From Candidatus Woesearchaeota archaeon (GTDB lineage Archaea; Nanobdellota; Nanobdellia; Woesearchaeales; GW2011-AR4), in NCBI GenBank assembly GCA_016181305.1, contig JACOZN010000002.1:1-64000 (forward strand): 64,000 nucleotides of DNA. The letters run 5' to 3'. Every line of letters begins with the position of its first letter. Within the stretch, counting starts at the first letter, position 1. This document shows, piece by piece, positions 57,216 through 64,000 of this stretch. The position numbers and the translations under genes are program-made. A model generated the notes under the pieces. The model ran no database searches, was not told the origin of the DNA, and saw nothing but the letters and a program-made list of their open reading frames with translations.

Positions 57216-58286
57216 ATGGAAACTCTTGAATCTATAAAGTGGCTCAAAGAGCGCAGCCTTTACGATTTGTCATCAAAAGTTGCCCTTTCGCTGAAAAAAA
57301 TATTCACCCCATGCCTTGCAGTAAAGGACGAGAAAGTGCTGATAGTTGGAGATATAGGCTATGAAAACAGGAATGTTGCGGCAGTCCTCTCAGGCGCTTA
57401 CTATCTTGCAGCAGAGCAGCTCAAATTAGACGCAAAGCTGATTTTGCAGGATGTAAAGTCAAGGGGCGACGCCTCGGACGAGAACGTTGTAAAAAATTTG
57501 GCGGAGCTTAAGCAAGGCAACATAATAATCCTGAACATGTCCGACAAGCTCGGTAACATACAGCAGCTTGGCAAGAGCTTCAGGAGATGGGTGGCAAAAA
57601 AAAGCCATAGGTTTATCTCGGCAATGTCGCTTGGAGACTTGGCAACCAGCAACATAGACCTGATACTGAAGGCAATTGACGTCAACTACAAGCCCCTGCA
57701 AACCCAGCACGAGGAGCTGAGGCAAAGGCTGGAAAAGGCAAAGGAAGTTCATATTACAACTCCTGCAGGCACTGACTTGTATTACAACAAAAGCGGGATA
57801 AAGGCGATTGCGGCTGATGGCAATTACACAATGCCCGGCACAGGAGGCAATCTGCCTGCAGGCGAGATTTACTCTCCTCCAAACGGCAAAAAAATAGAAG
57901 GAAAAGCTGTCATTGACGGCTCTTCAAGAACGCATGAGCACACCATACTCATAAGAAAGCCGATTGAATTAACCATTAAAGACGGCGAAATAGCGGAAAT
58001 CAGGGGGCATGACGAGGCAAAGCAGCTTGAAAACACTCTGAAATGGGCTGCATCTGTTGCAAAAAACCCAGGCAATGTAAGGAGAATTTGCGAGCTTGGA
58101 ATTGGCTTAAATCCAAAGGCAAGCATCATAGGCGCAATGATTGTTGACGACAAGACTTTAGGAACAGCCCACATAGGAATTGGCTCAAACTACTGGTTTG
58201 GCGGCAATATTTATGCTATAATACATTTAGACCAAGTGTTCAAGAACCCGACAATTTATCTCGATGGAGAACTACTGAAGATATAG
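57216..58286 (+). CDS. Aminopeptidase, M29-like
   Basis: A 356-residue metallopeptidase of the thermophilic M29/'leucyl aminopeptidase' type found in archaea. Landmarks near the C-terminus: GGNLPAGEIYSPPNG, ICELGIGLNP, and GTAHIGIGSNYWFGG...IIHLDQVF, which carry the metal-binding Glu/His/Asp. It would cleave N-terminal residues from cytoplasmic peptides. TATA-like CCTTTAAAAATC at 57183-57194. A hairpin array follows its stop. Confidence 0.88.
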   Translation: METLESIKWLKERSLYDLSSKVALSLKKIFTPCLAVKDEKVLIVGDIGYENRNVAAVLSGAYYLAAEQLKLDAKLILQDVKSRGDASDENVVKNLAELKQGNIIILNMSDKLGNIQQLGKSFRRWVAKKSHRFISAMSLGDLATSNIDLILKAIDVNYKPLQTQHEELRQRLEKAKEVHITTPAGTDLYYNKSGIKAIAADGNYTMPGTGGNLPAGEIYSPPNGKKIEGKAVIDGSSRTHEHTILIRKPIELTIKDGEIAEIRGHDEAKQLENTLKWAASVAKNPGNVRRICELGIGLNPKASIIGAMIVDDKTLGTAHIGIGSNYWFGGNIYAIIHLDQVFKNPTIYLDGELLKI

Positions 58287-58532
58287 AGAACTTTGAATAA
58301 TTCATTATTTTTCCAATTCACTTGAAAATCTTTATTTTCAAGCTAAGCAATTCCTTGGAATTGCGAGGTGTTCGAAAATGCAAAGCATTTTCGACATTCC
58401 CAAAAATTGCATAGAAATTTTTTAGGACATTCAAAGTTCTCTTAGAGAATACTCCAAAATTTTTGATTTTGGAGTTCCCAAAAATGCATTAGGCATTTTT
58501 TAGGATTTGATAATATTTCAAAATTCTCTATA
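58283..58532. repeat. Hairpin array enclosed by long inverted repeats
   Basis: About 250 bases without a gene. Perfect hairpins: 58321-58342 (9 bp), 58347-58364 (8 bp), 58372-58394 (10 bp, loop AAA), 58451-58475 (10 bp) and 58480-58500 (8 bp). Outer arm ATAGAGAACTTTGAA (58283-58297) matches, reverse-complemented, both 58429-58442 (14 of 14 from AGAG) and the right end 58518-58532 (14 of 15). The left half thus looks like one hairpin-filled unit and the right half a second. Confidence 0.75.
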
Positions 58533-58533
58533 G

Positions 58534-58638
58534 CTACTCTTCCTCTTCCAAATCCTGCATCCATTTTGGCAGCTCTACATCAGGGTATTTCTTGTCAGAA
58601 CCCTCAAAATAAGCTCCTTTTTCCTTCAGCCTCTCCAT
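58534..58638 (-). CDS. Small acidic protein or C-terminal gene remnant, 34 residues
   Basis: MERLKEKGAYFEGSDKKYPD, then VELPKWMQDLEEEE. The frame is open for about 12 codons before this ATG, and the sequence FASYTWVMERL looks like part of a protein, so it could be the tail of a decayed gene. A TATA-like TTTAAATATTTCGC lies about 25 bases before the ATG, which would also allow a leaderless small gene. Confidence 0.4.
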   Translation of the reverse strand: MERLKEKGAYFEGSDKKYPDVELPKWMQDLEEEE

Positions 58639-58791
58639 AACCCAGGTATAGCTTGCGAAATATTTAAAGATTGTTTAGTAAGCCTTAGTGACTACATCAG
58701 AAATTTTCACTACACTGCCTAAACAAAAGAAAAGTATTAAAAGAAAGGGTAAAAACAAGGAATATGCCAAATAGCAGATATTAATCAAAAA

Positions 58792-59136
58792 ATGCCGTAC
58801 AAACAGGCGATATTGGTAAGGGAAGACCTGAAGCTGCCTAAGGGAAAACTGGCTGCTCAGTCAAGCCACGCTTCTGTAGATGCAACTTTGAAGTCAGACA
58901 AAAAGGTTGTTGATGCTTGGAAAATGGGCGGCGGCAAAAAGGTTGTTTTGAAAGTCAATGACGAAAGGGAATTATTGAAATACAAGCAGACTGCTGAAGA
59001 TTACGGGCTGAGAACAGCCTTGATAACAGATGCAGGGCATACTGTTTTAGAGCCCGGAACTATAACCTGCTTGGGGATAGGCCCTGACTTGGAAGAGAAG
59101 ATTGACAAGGTTACAGGAAAGCTCAGGATGATGTAG
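58792..59136 (+). CDS. pth2: Peptidyl-tRNA hydrolase, archaeal type (Pth2)
   Basis: A 114-residue Pth2: YKQAILVREDLKLPKGKLAAQSSHASVDATL, KKVVLKVNDERELLKYKQTAEDYGLRTALITDAGHTVLEPGTITCLGIGP, then the end DKVTGKL. These are the family signatures, and length is normal. It rescues stalled peptidyl-tRNA. It stands upstream of two tRNA genes. Confidence 0.96.
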   Translation: MPYKQAILVREDLKLPKGKLAAQSSHASVDATLKSDKKVVDAWKMGGGKKVVLKVNDERELLKYKQTAEDYGLRTALITDAGHTVLEPGTITCLGIGPDLEEKIDKVTGKLRMM

Positions 59137-59175
59137 GTTAATTTTAAATAGTCTCTATTTTTTCTTTGCCCTAGT

Positions 59176-59315
59176 GGGCCCATAGCTCAGCCTGGTAGCC
59201 GCCAATTATCAGATTGGCTTGCTGGGCAATTAGAGCGACGGTCTTATATGGCTTTGCTCTAAGCACAAAAGACTAAGTGAGCCGTAGGTCGAGGGTTCAA
59301 AGCCCTTTGGGCCCA
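59176..59315 (+). tRNA. tRNA-Ile(TAT) with introns in the D-loop and at 37/38
   Basis: Acceptor GGGCCCA (59176-59182) with TGGGCCC (59308-59314), discriminator A. D-arm GCTCAGCCTGGTAG (59185-59198) is interrupted by about 35 bases (59199-59233) holding hairpin GCCAAT/ATTGGC; the D-stem closes with AGC (59234-59236). Anticodon stem ACGGT (59238-59242) pairs with GCCGT (59281-59285); loop CTTATA...A, anticodon TAT at 59245-59247, intron 59249-59279 (31 bases) at 37/38. T-arm GAGGG-TTCAAAG-CCCTT. Mature length 74 nt. TAT reads AUA directly, which most archaea read with a modified CAT anticodon. Confidence 0.88.
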
Positions 59316-59320
59316 TTACT

Positions 59321-59467
59321 GCTCCCGTGGTGTAGTCCGGATTAAGGAAGTCCACATATGTGGTTGTTCTTTAAGGATAACCAAGCATTTCGGATTTTCG
59401 ATCCGAAGACCTGGGTTCAAATTGCAGAACGCGAGCATGCGGCTGCATGTAAGTCCCGGCGGGAGCA
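59321..59467 (+). tRNA. tRNA-Glu(TTC) with introns in the D-loop and T-loop
   Basis: Acceptor GCTCCCG (59321-59327) with CGGGAGC (59460-59466), discriminator A. D-loop intron of 40 bases (59341-59380) with TTAAGGAA/TTCTTTAA and CCACATATGTGG stems; joining GTGTAGTCCGG to CCAAGCAT gives the usual tRNA-Glu D-arm. Anticodon stem TCGGA/TCCGA, loop TTTTCGA, anticodon TTC (59397-59399). T-stem CTGGG/CCCGG with a 32-base intron after TTCAAA(T), with TGCAG/CTGCA stem. Mature length 75 nt. It begins 5 bases after tRNA-Ile. Confidence 0.88.
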
Positions 59468-60535
59468 TTAAATTTTACTTCTATTAAGTAATTACATATT
59501 GAGGATAGGAAGATTTATAAACACTAATCCTCATAAAATTAAAAGATAGTAGGAAAATGCCAAAAAAAGAGGCTAAGGCAGAAGAAAGCAAAGAAAGTCA
59601 TAAGCATAACTGGTTACATTTTCTGGTTGTTTTGATTATTGCTATAGTGATATTACTAATTTTTACAAATGGTTTTTCTTTAGGAACAGCAAGTGCAGTG
59701 CGTAGTGGCGGAGGAACAAAAAAATCCAGCTTGCCTGATTTGATAACCTCAGGAGCAACTTTGCAAAATGTACAAAAAAAATTAATAGAAGATAAATTAT
59801 TTTTTCATATACAAGAAGGTATGGGTGTTGCAAATATGGGCGGTGCAAGATCAAAAGCATCCGTTCTTCGTGCTGGTATAATAGGTGATTCGCTACAAAA
59901 TGTTAGAGCAACAGTGTCTTATTTAGATTCGACTGGAAAACTTGTTACAAGTGCTACAACGCAATACCTCACCTTAACTAATAACGGTGCATATATTGAC
60001 ATTCCTGTGGATCCTTTAATGCCATATGATAAATATAAATGGGGCGACAATTTTGCTGTCCTTTTCTTAGATGTTCCTATAAACATGCCTCCTCCTGATG
60101 GGGCAGTTACTGAAACAAGATTCACCCTTTTCGGTGACGCCGATGTAACTAAAGTTGTGACTGAATCAAGTGAAATTAATAACTATATAGAACAAGGTTA
60201 TATTTTCCGCTGTGCTTTTCAGGGTGATGACCTTTCTGTTTATCCTTATGCCCCTACTTGTTGCTTGCACAGAGTTGATCCTTCATCACCTAGGTATATT
60301 ATATATGGAACATATTACTGCGAAGATTTTCCCCCTTATAATCCTTTATATGTACCTGCTTCAGGATGATTGATTATACTAAGATTATACTAAACTACAC
60401 TCTCGTTGCATCCCGCAGTTTATTAAATACAACAATCAATTCATCAAATAAACCGTAATGTCGATATTTATTCTCAGCACAAAATATTTTATCCCAAAAA
60501 AGTATCAAAATAGTACTATACTCGGCGGGAGCATT
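59457..60535 (+). mobile_element. Possible small integrated element flanked by a tRNA-Glu 3'-end copy
   Basis: The last bases of tRNA-Glu (CGGCGGGAGCATT, 59457-59469) recur exactly at 60523-60535. Such a copy of a tRNA 3' end is the trace left by integration into a tRNA gene. Between them lies one gene (59557) of AT-rich codon use. No integrase gene is present, so if real it is a decayed or satellite element. A 13-base match could also arise by chance or a local duplication. Confidence 0.45.
59557..60369 (+). CDS. Membrane-anchored protein of unknown function
   Basis: A 270-residue protein: charged N-terminus (MPKKEAKAEESKESHKHNW), one membrane helix (FLVVLIIAIVILLIF), then a long soluble, probably extracellular domain (RATVSYLDSTGKLVTSATTQYLTL..., PPPDGAVTETRFTLFGDADVTKVV) with several Cys near the end (FRCAFQ, TCCLH, YYCEDF). 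No family recognised. Codon use is markedly AT-rich against neighbouring genes. TATA-like AAGATTTATAAACAC at 59510-59524. It sits inside the possible integrated element. Confidence 0.65.
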   Translation: MPKKEAKAEESKESHKHNWLHFLVVLIIAIVILLIFTNGFSLGTASAVRSGGGTKKSSLPDLITSGATLQNVQKKLIEDKLFFHIQEGMGVANMGGARSKASVLRAGIIGDSLQNVRATVSYLDSTGKLVTSATTQYLTLTNNGAYIDIPVDPLMPYDKYKWGDNFAVLFLDVPINMPPPDGAVTETRFTLFGDADVTKVVTESSEINNYIEQGYIFRCAFQGDDLSVYPYAPTCCLHRVDPSSPRYIIYGTYYCEDFPPYNPLYVPASG

Positions 60536-60605
60536 TTTATTTCTGGCTCAATTCGGGAATAAATATGGAAAACCTATAAATACCAAATCGACATCTTAAT
60601 TTAAT

Positions 60606-61085
60606 ATGAAAACCGAAAAAGCTACTTTTGCAGCAGGATGCTTCTGGCAGGTTGAAGAGGCATTCAGCAAAGTCAACGGAGTTGTAAGCACAATGGCTGG
60701 CTACACAGGCGGCAATGTTAAAAATCCAACCTATGAGAAAGTGTGCACTGATGCAACAGGGCATGCAGAGGCAGTCCATGTTGAATTCAACCCAGGCAAA
60801 GTTTCTTATGAAGAGCTTTTGGATGTGTTCTGGGGCATTCACGACCCCACACAATTAAACAGGCAAGGGCCTGATGTTGGCACTGAATACCGCTCGGCAA
60901 TATTCTACCACAATGAAAAGCAAAAGAAGGCTGCAATTGCCTCAAAAGAAAAGCTTGAAAAATCAGGCAAGTTTAAAAATCCGATTGTTACAGCGATAGT
61001 TCCAATATCAGAATTCTACAAGGCAGAGGAATACCATCAGAAGTATCTGGAGAAGAGAAAATCAAGGATTTTTAATTTGTTTTGA
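60606..61085 (+). CDS. msrA: Peptide methionine sulfoxide reductase A
   Basis: A 159-residue MsrA. Catalytic motif [10 protein letters not shown] (Cys about residue 12), [56 protein letters not shown]. No recycling Cys at the C-terminus (ends KSRIFNLF), so it must be reduced by another route. Typically acquired from bacteria. Followed 6 bases on by the alkyltransferase-like gene. Confidence 0.96.
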   Translation: MKTEKATFAAGCFWQVEEAFSKVNGVVSTMAGYTGGNVKNPTYEKVCTDATGHAEAVHVEFNPGKVSYEELLDVFWGIHDPTQLNRQGPDVGTEYRSAIFYHNEKQKKAAIASKEKLEKSGKFKNPIVTAIVPISEFYKAEEYHQKYLEKRKSRIFNLF

Positions 61086-61091
61086 TTCAAA

Positions 61092-61400
61092 ATGCAGAAA
61101 TCATTCAATCAAAAAATATGGAACTTAACTACAAAGATACCAAAAGGCAAAGTCACTACCTATAAGATTCTTGCAGAAGCGCTTGGCACAAAAGCCTACA
61201 GGGCAGTCGGGCATGCAATGGCAAAAAATCCCTATGCTCCAAAAGTGCCGTGTCATCGTGTCGTTAATTCCAATGGAGAAGTCGGCAATTACTCGGGCAA
61301 AGGCGGAAAAAAAGGAAAGATAAGAATGCTGGAAAAGGAAGGGATTAAAATTAAAAATAATAGAATTGTTGATTTTGAGAAATATCTACTTAATGTGTAG
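61092..61400 (+). CDS. Methylated-DNA-cysteine methyltransferase, DNA-binding domain
   Basis: A 102-residue protein covering only the C-terminal O6-alkylguanine transferase domain: IWNLTTKIPKGKVTTYKILAEALGTKAYRAVGHAMAKNPYAPKVPCHRVVNSNGEVGNYSGKGGKKGKIRMLEKEGI. The active-site Cys in PCHRV is intact. Short forms without the N-terminal domain are known and work. Co-transcribed with msrA. It overlaps the convergent 61390 gene by 11 bases. Confidence 0.92.
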   Translation: MQKSFNQKIWNLTTKIPKGKVTTYKILAEALGTKAYRAVGHAMAKNPYAPKVPCHRVVNSNGEVGNYSGKGGKKGKIRMLEKEGIKIKNNRIVDFEKYLLNV

Positions 61401-61644
61401 TAACAAGCTGTTCATATTGGGGTTTAATTAATTCATCATATAGCCTTGCCATTTCATCTTTTCTTTCCGTAACGCGCTTGAGACTATAATATCTAATAGG
61501 AAATCTTTCATTAACTTTAGGTGATATGACATCTTCAAATATATCAAGAACCTCCATTGCTTCCCTAGTGTAACCCAGTTTTCTAAGTTTTAGATTCAAT
61601 TGAAGTAATTTATCAGAAGCACCTAAACATTGAGTTTCTATCAT
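61390..61644 (-). CDS. Small helical hypothetical protein
   Basis: An 84-residue, mostly helical protein (ASDKLLQLNLKLRKLGYTREAMEVLDIFEDVI, RKDEMARLYDELIKPQYEQ). No family recognised. It follows the end of TFB by about 16 bases on the same strand and may be in the same transcript. Confidence 0.55.
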   Translation of the reverse strand: MIETQCLGASDKLLQLNLKLRKLGYTREAMEVLDIFEDVISPKVNERFPIRYYSLKRVTERKDEMARLYDELIKPQYEQLVTTH

Positions 61645-61660
61645 TTTAAAAAACCTAAAA

Positions 61661-62562
61661 TTATCTCTTCTTCTTTTTCTTGGTTTTCTTTATCTCGTCT
61701 TCCAGGTCAAGCTCGTCCAAAAGCTCTTTGTACCTGTTCCTTATTGTGACTTCTGTCACTCCTGCCACGTCTGCAACTTCCCTTTGCGTTCTTCGTACAA
61801 AGCAGCAGCCGCAATTCCGGTTGGCCCTCTTCCAGATGTCAACTCAGCCTTCTGGGCACTTTCAAGAATTTCAATTGACTTGCTTTGTGTTTCCGCGCTC
61901 AGCTTCAATGCAGATGCAAACCTTGCAATATAATCAGCTGGGTTTGACGGCAATATTGTAATGCCAAGCTCCCTTGTGACAAACCTGTAAGTCCTTCCGA
62001 CTTCCTTCTTTTCAATGCCGGAAGCCTCGCTTAGCTCATCCAAAGTCCTTGGAACGTCATGCCTTCTGCAGGCAGCGTACAAAGCCCCTGCAACAACGCT
62101 TTCCATGCTTCTTCCCCTCACAAGCCCCCTCTGTACTGCAAGAGTGTAAATCCTTGCAGATTCCTCTTCCACTGACTTAGGCAATTTCAAGTATGAAGAA
62201 ACCCTTTTTAATTCTGCAAGAGCAAGCTTCAAGTTCCTTTCAATGGCTGTGCTTATCCTGTACTGCCACTTCCTTAACCTGAAGAATTTGTTCCTGTCTT
62301 TTCCGCCAAGCTTGAACAAGTCTGCCTTTTGCCCGACTTCTGTTCCCAAGCCCTGGTCGTACTGAGTGTAAGTCATTGGAGCGCCTGACCTTCTTCTTTT
62401 CTCTCCTTCTTCTGAGTCAAACTCCCTCCATTCCTGCGAGAAGTCAACCATTTTTTCCTCTATAACAAGCCCGCAGTCCCTGCATATAATCTCGCCCCTA
62501 TCGCGATTCCAAGAAAGGTTTATTCCGCCGCATTCCGGGCATTTCTTTACTAGTTCTGGCAT
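61661..62562 (-). pseudogene. tfb: Transcription initiation factor B (TFB), frameshifted near the C-terminus
   Basis: TFB: N-terminal zinc ribbon (CPECGG...ICRDCG), the conserved linker (SQEWREFDSEEGEKRRRSGAPMTYTQYDQGLGTEV), and two cyclin folds (WQYRISTAIERNLKLALAELKRVSSYLKLP...ARIYTLAVQRGLVRGRSMESVVAGALYAACRRHDVPRTLDELSEASG; then [13 protein letters not shown]). After ALY the frame breaks: it stops at 61756, while the next frame encodes [33 protein letters not shown] to 61661, the normal TFB end. About 20 bases of the usual ALYxAxxxxxxRRTQRE stretch are missing. Either a mutation or an assembly fault; TFB is essential, so another copy or a sequence error is expected. Confidence 0.88.
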
Positions 62563-62693
62563 TTTAGTTCACCTGCAATAGCTCTATAACAAGCTTTATT
62601 AACACCCTTTTACCCCCAAATTAAAACCATAAGTCGATAACTATGGTAAGATTTATAAAGAAGTAATAATAGGTTATATATAAAGCTTTCGGT

Positions 62694-62744
62694 TCAACCG
62701 CGAAATCGGTTGACGCTTTAATCAAGTTGGGCATAAAGCCCAAC
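62694..62744 (+). promoter_or_regulatory. Double-hairpin leader of the Trm112-like gene
   Basis: TCAACCG-CGAAAT-CGGTTGA (62694-62713) and GTTGGGC-ATAAA-GCCCAAC (62726-62744) form two perfect 7-bp hairpins just before the start codon at 62755. TATA-like boxes are at 62649-62660 and 62672-62684, so the hairpins are in the transcribed leader. They may hide or shape the ribosome binding site. Confidence 0.55.
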
Positions 62745-62754
62745 GGATGTGAAA

Positions 62755-62937
62755 ATGTCACAAACAAAGCCAAAAAGCACTGAATATCCCATCCCAAAGG
62801 ACTTATTCGAAATTCTAGCCTGTCCGCTCTGCAAAGCGGATTTGGAGTACGCTAAAGGCAGGAAAGGCTTGGTTTGCTCTAAATGCAGTGCAAAGTACCC
62901 GATTGAAGATGGGATTCCCGTGATGATGGCTAAGTAA
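62755..62937 (+). CDS. Trm112-like zinc-ribbon protein
   Basis: A 60-residue protein from the chosen start (MSQTKPKSTEYPIPKDLFEILACPLCKADLEY...GLVCSKCSAKYPIEDGIPVMM). The CPLC...CSKC pattern and YPIEDGIPVM ending match the Trm112/UPF0434 family. Trm112 is an activator of tRNA/rRNA methyltransferases; here it stands alone behind a structured leader. Confidence 0.9.
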   Translation: MSQTKPKSTEYPIPKDLFEILACPLCKADLEYAKGRKGLVCSKCSAKYPIEDGIPVMMAK

Positions 62938-63000
62938 ACAAGGTTTTGATGTTGAATTTTTCACTTAAATTTTTATAGGATTCTGCCATACCTTTTTAAC

Positions 63001-63957
63001 ATGAAGGACAGGTATATTTTCGGGGGCGGCGACTCAGACGGCTTGCTTGGAATATCAGCCATTCTTAGCACAATAGGTGACGCGTTCTTTTCATTTACGT
63101 CGCCAAGAACCCTCCATACAGAAATCAATAACTTCGTAAGGGGAGCAAGCGGCAGGATTTACATAGTTGACCTTGCGCTGGATCAATCAACTTACAGGGA
63201 TTTGCTTAGGGAAATAGAATCCCTCAGGGGGTTCAGGACATATTTTTTTGACCAGCATAATCTGCCTAGGGGAGTTTCTATGGAAAAGCTGCCATTCACA
63301 AAAATTTCTATTGATGATAAAGTATCAAGCTGTGAGAACGCATATGTTGAAACAGGCTGCGAACTTGATGTTATTGTGCCTGCTGTTGCATCAATCAACG
63401 ACGGCTTCAAAAGCACAGAACTTATAAGGGCTGCCGAGAAAAAGCATGGTGAAAGGCTATACAGAAACGCAGAAACATTAAAATTTGGCCTAGCTTTTAA
63501 CATCAAAGATAACAAGTTTAAGCGAGAACTGGTTTACGCAATAAGAGAAGGAGAATACCCTGAGTCAATACCTGAACTGGTCAGTAGATATGAGCAAGGG
63601 CTTATAAGGTGGGGAGAGATAAAGCGCATGGCAGAATCAAGGGTTAAGACTGCCGAAAAGCTGGCATACGGGTTTTTTCCAAATTTAAGGGGGGGCTATG
63701 CCAACATGCTCGCAGGCTATTTAGCTGAAATAGGAAAAAAGCCCGTAGGTATTTCAATTTTGGAAACTGACAGAGTGCTTCAAAAAATCAATGTTATATC
63801 CAATAACCCTTTAATTAATTTAGGACAGGTTGTGCACGATATTGCTATAGCATTCGGAGGGGCAGGGGGCGGCAGCACGTCAAGCGCAGGCGCAACAATA
63901 AACAAGAGGTACACCCCTGATTTTCTGAAAAGATTAGATGTTAAATTAGGCGGCTAA
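63001..63957 (+). CDS. DHH-like phosphoesterase with altered motifs
   Basis: A 318-residue protein related to DHH/RecJ-type phosphoesterases: GGGDSDGLLGISAI near the N-terminus, VDLALD, TYFFDQHNL in place of the DHH triad (DQH), VASINDG and at the C-terminus FGGAGGGSTSSAG, a variant of the DHHA1 GGGH motif. The first Asp cluster is intact. The motif changes make it a member of a divergent subgroup that may bind single-stranded nucleic acid or oligonucleotides without strong cleavage. A TATA-like TTTTTATAGG lies about 25 bases before the ATG, so the transcript is leaderless. No neighbour gives further information. Confidence 0.75.
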   Translation: MKDRYIFGGGDSDGLLGISAILSTIGDAFFSFTSPRTLHTEINNFVRGASGRIYIVDLALDQSTYRDLLREIESLRGFRTYFFDQHNLPRGVSMEKLPFTKISIDDKVSSCENAYVETGCELDVIVPAVASINDGFKSTELIRAAEKKHGERLYRNAETLKFGLAFNIKDNKFKRELVYAIREGEYPESIPELVSRYEQGLIRWGEIKRMAESRVKTAEKLAYGFFPNLRGGYANMLAGYLAEIGKKPVGISILETDRVLQKINVISNNPLINLGQVVHDIAIAFGGAGGGSTSSAGATINKRYTPDFLKRLDVKLGG

Positions 63958-64000
63958 TAATCAATAAATTTATATTGAATAATGAGATTTTTCTTTATGC

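Noticed and set aside
58283-58532. CRISPR array
   Set aside because: Stems differ from one another and there is no repeat-spacer spacing.
59243-59248. tRNA-Lys(CTT) reading of the tRNA-Ile gene
   Set aside because: It would break the 5-bp anticodon stem and put a non-purine at 37; TAT fits all positions.

Overview
The window is archaeal. It carries EF-2, EF-1A, uS10, aIF-1A, eS8, eL37, an Sm-like protein, TFB, Taw3, a Dph2-like protein and Pth2, four tRNA genes interrupted by introns, and BRE/TATA promoters of the type GAAAGRTTTATAAA, many of them leaderless. The small, tightly packed genes, many short membrane proteins, class III signal peptide pilins and bacterial-type extras (LspA, SppA, MsrA) suggest a DPANN archaeon of the Woesearchaeota/Pacearchaeota kind. 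That placement is inference; no marker phylogeny was run.

Layout. 1-5.4 kb: translation factors (EF-2 C-terminus, EF-1A, uS10), an AbrB/PIN toxin-antitoxin pair, Taw3 and an SPFH protein with a 26-residue membrane partner. 5.4-7.8 kb: a structured intergenic element, a CxxC membrane protein, a cupredoxin lipoprotein, tRNA-Ser(GGA) and an AbrB-nucleotidyltransferase fusion. 7.8-23.3 kb: a cluster that looks like a peptide-modification and export system. It has a prepilin peptidase, two HxsD-like proteins, an HxsB-like protein that has lost its radical SAM cysteines, a DUF3368/UPF0175 toxin-antitoxin pair, a Cys/Gly-repeat small protein between two HExxH metalloproteases, a solute-binding protein, an intact radical SAM/SPASM enzyme, a glycosyltransferase, a membrane-anchored quinoprotein and a large cysteine-rich secreted protein with a frameshift. 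23.3-32.6 kb: a type IV pilus locus (four accessory pilin-like proteins, a winged-helix protein, a TPR-like protein, the ATPase, two GspF/TadC-type membrane proteins, four pilins). 32.6-43.9 kb: an APC permease fused to a methyltransferase, secreted proteins, a shortened Dph2, SppA, RDD, aIF-1A and LspA. 43.9-49.2 kb: a MagIII-like glycosylase and a run of unrecognised genes around eS8. 49.2-64 kb: an AbrB-PhoU regulator, a resolvase-like nuclease, LSm and eL37, three tRNA genes, hydrolases, Pth2, MsrA, an alkyltransferase-like protein, a frameshifted TFB, a Trm112-like zinc ribbon and a DHH protein.

Three things stand out. (1) The 7.8-20.6 kb cluster combines a catalytically dead HxsB relative, two HxsD relatives, a 16-cysteine repeat protein and duplicated metalloproteases. 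I read it as a possible undescribed peptide-maturation system acting at the cell surface, close to the pilus locus. (2) All four tRNA genes carry introns, and three carry more than one, mostly at non-canonical positions in the D-arm, upper anticodon stem and T-loop. Removing them gives mature tRNAs of normal length, including tRNA-Ile with a UAU anticodon. (3) Several intergenic regions and 5' leaders are packed with near-perfect 7-10 bp hairpins, often with 3-base loops. Four of these sit just before small CxxC-type proteins. Beyond these, there are signs of recent change: a 52-bp tandem duplication, a tRNA-Glu 3'-end copy flanking a foreign-looking gene, and frameshifts in TFB and in the cysteine-rich secreted protein.
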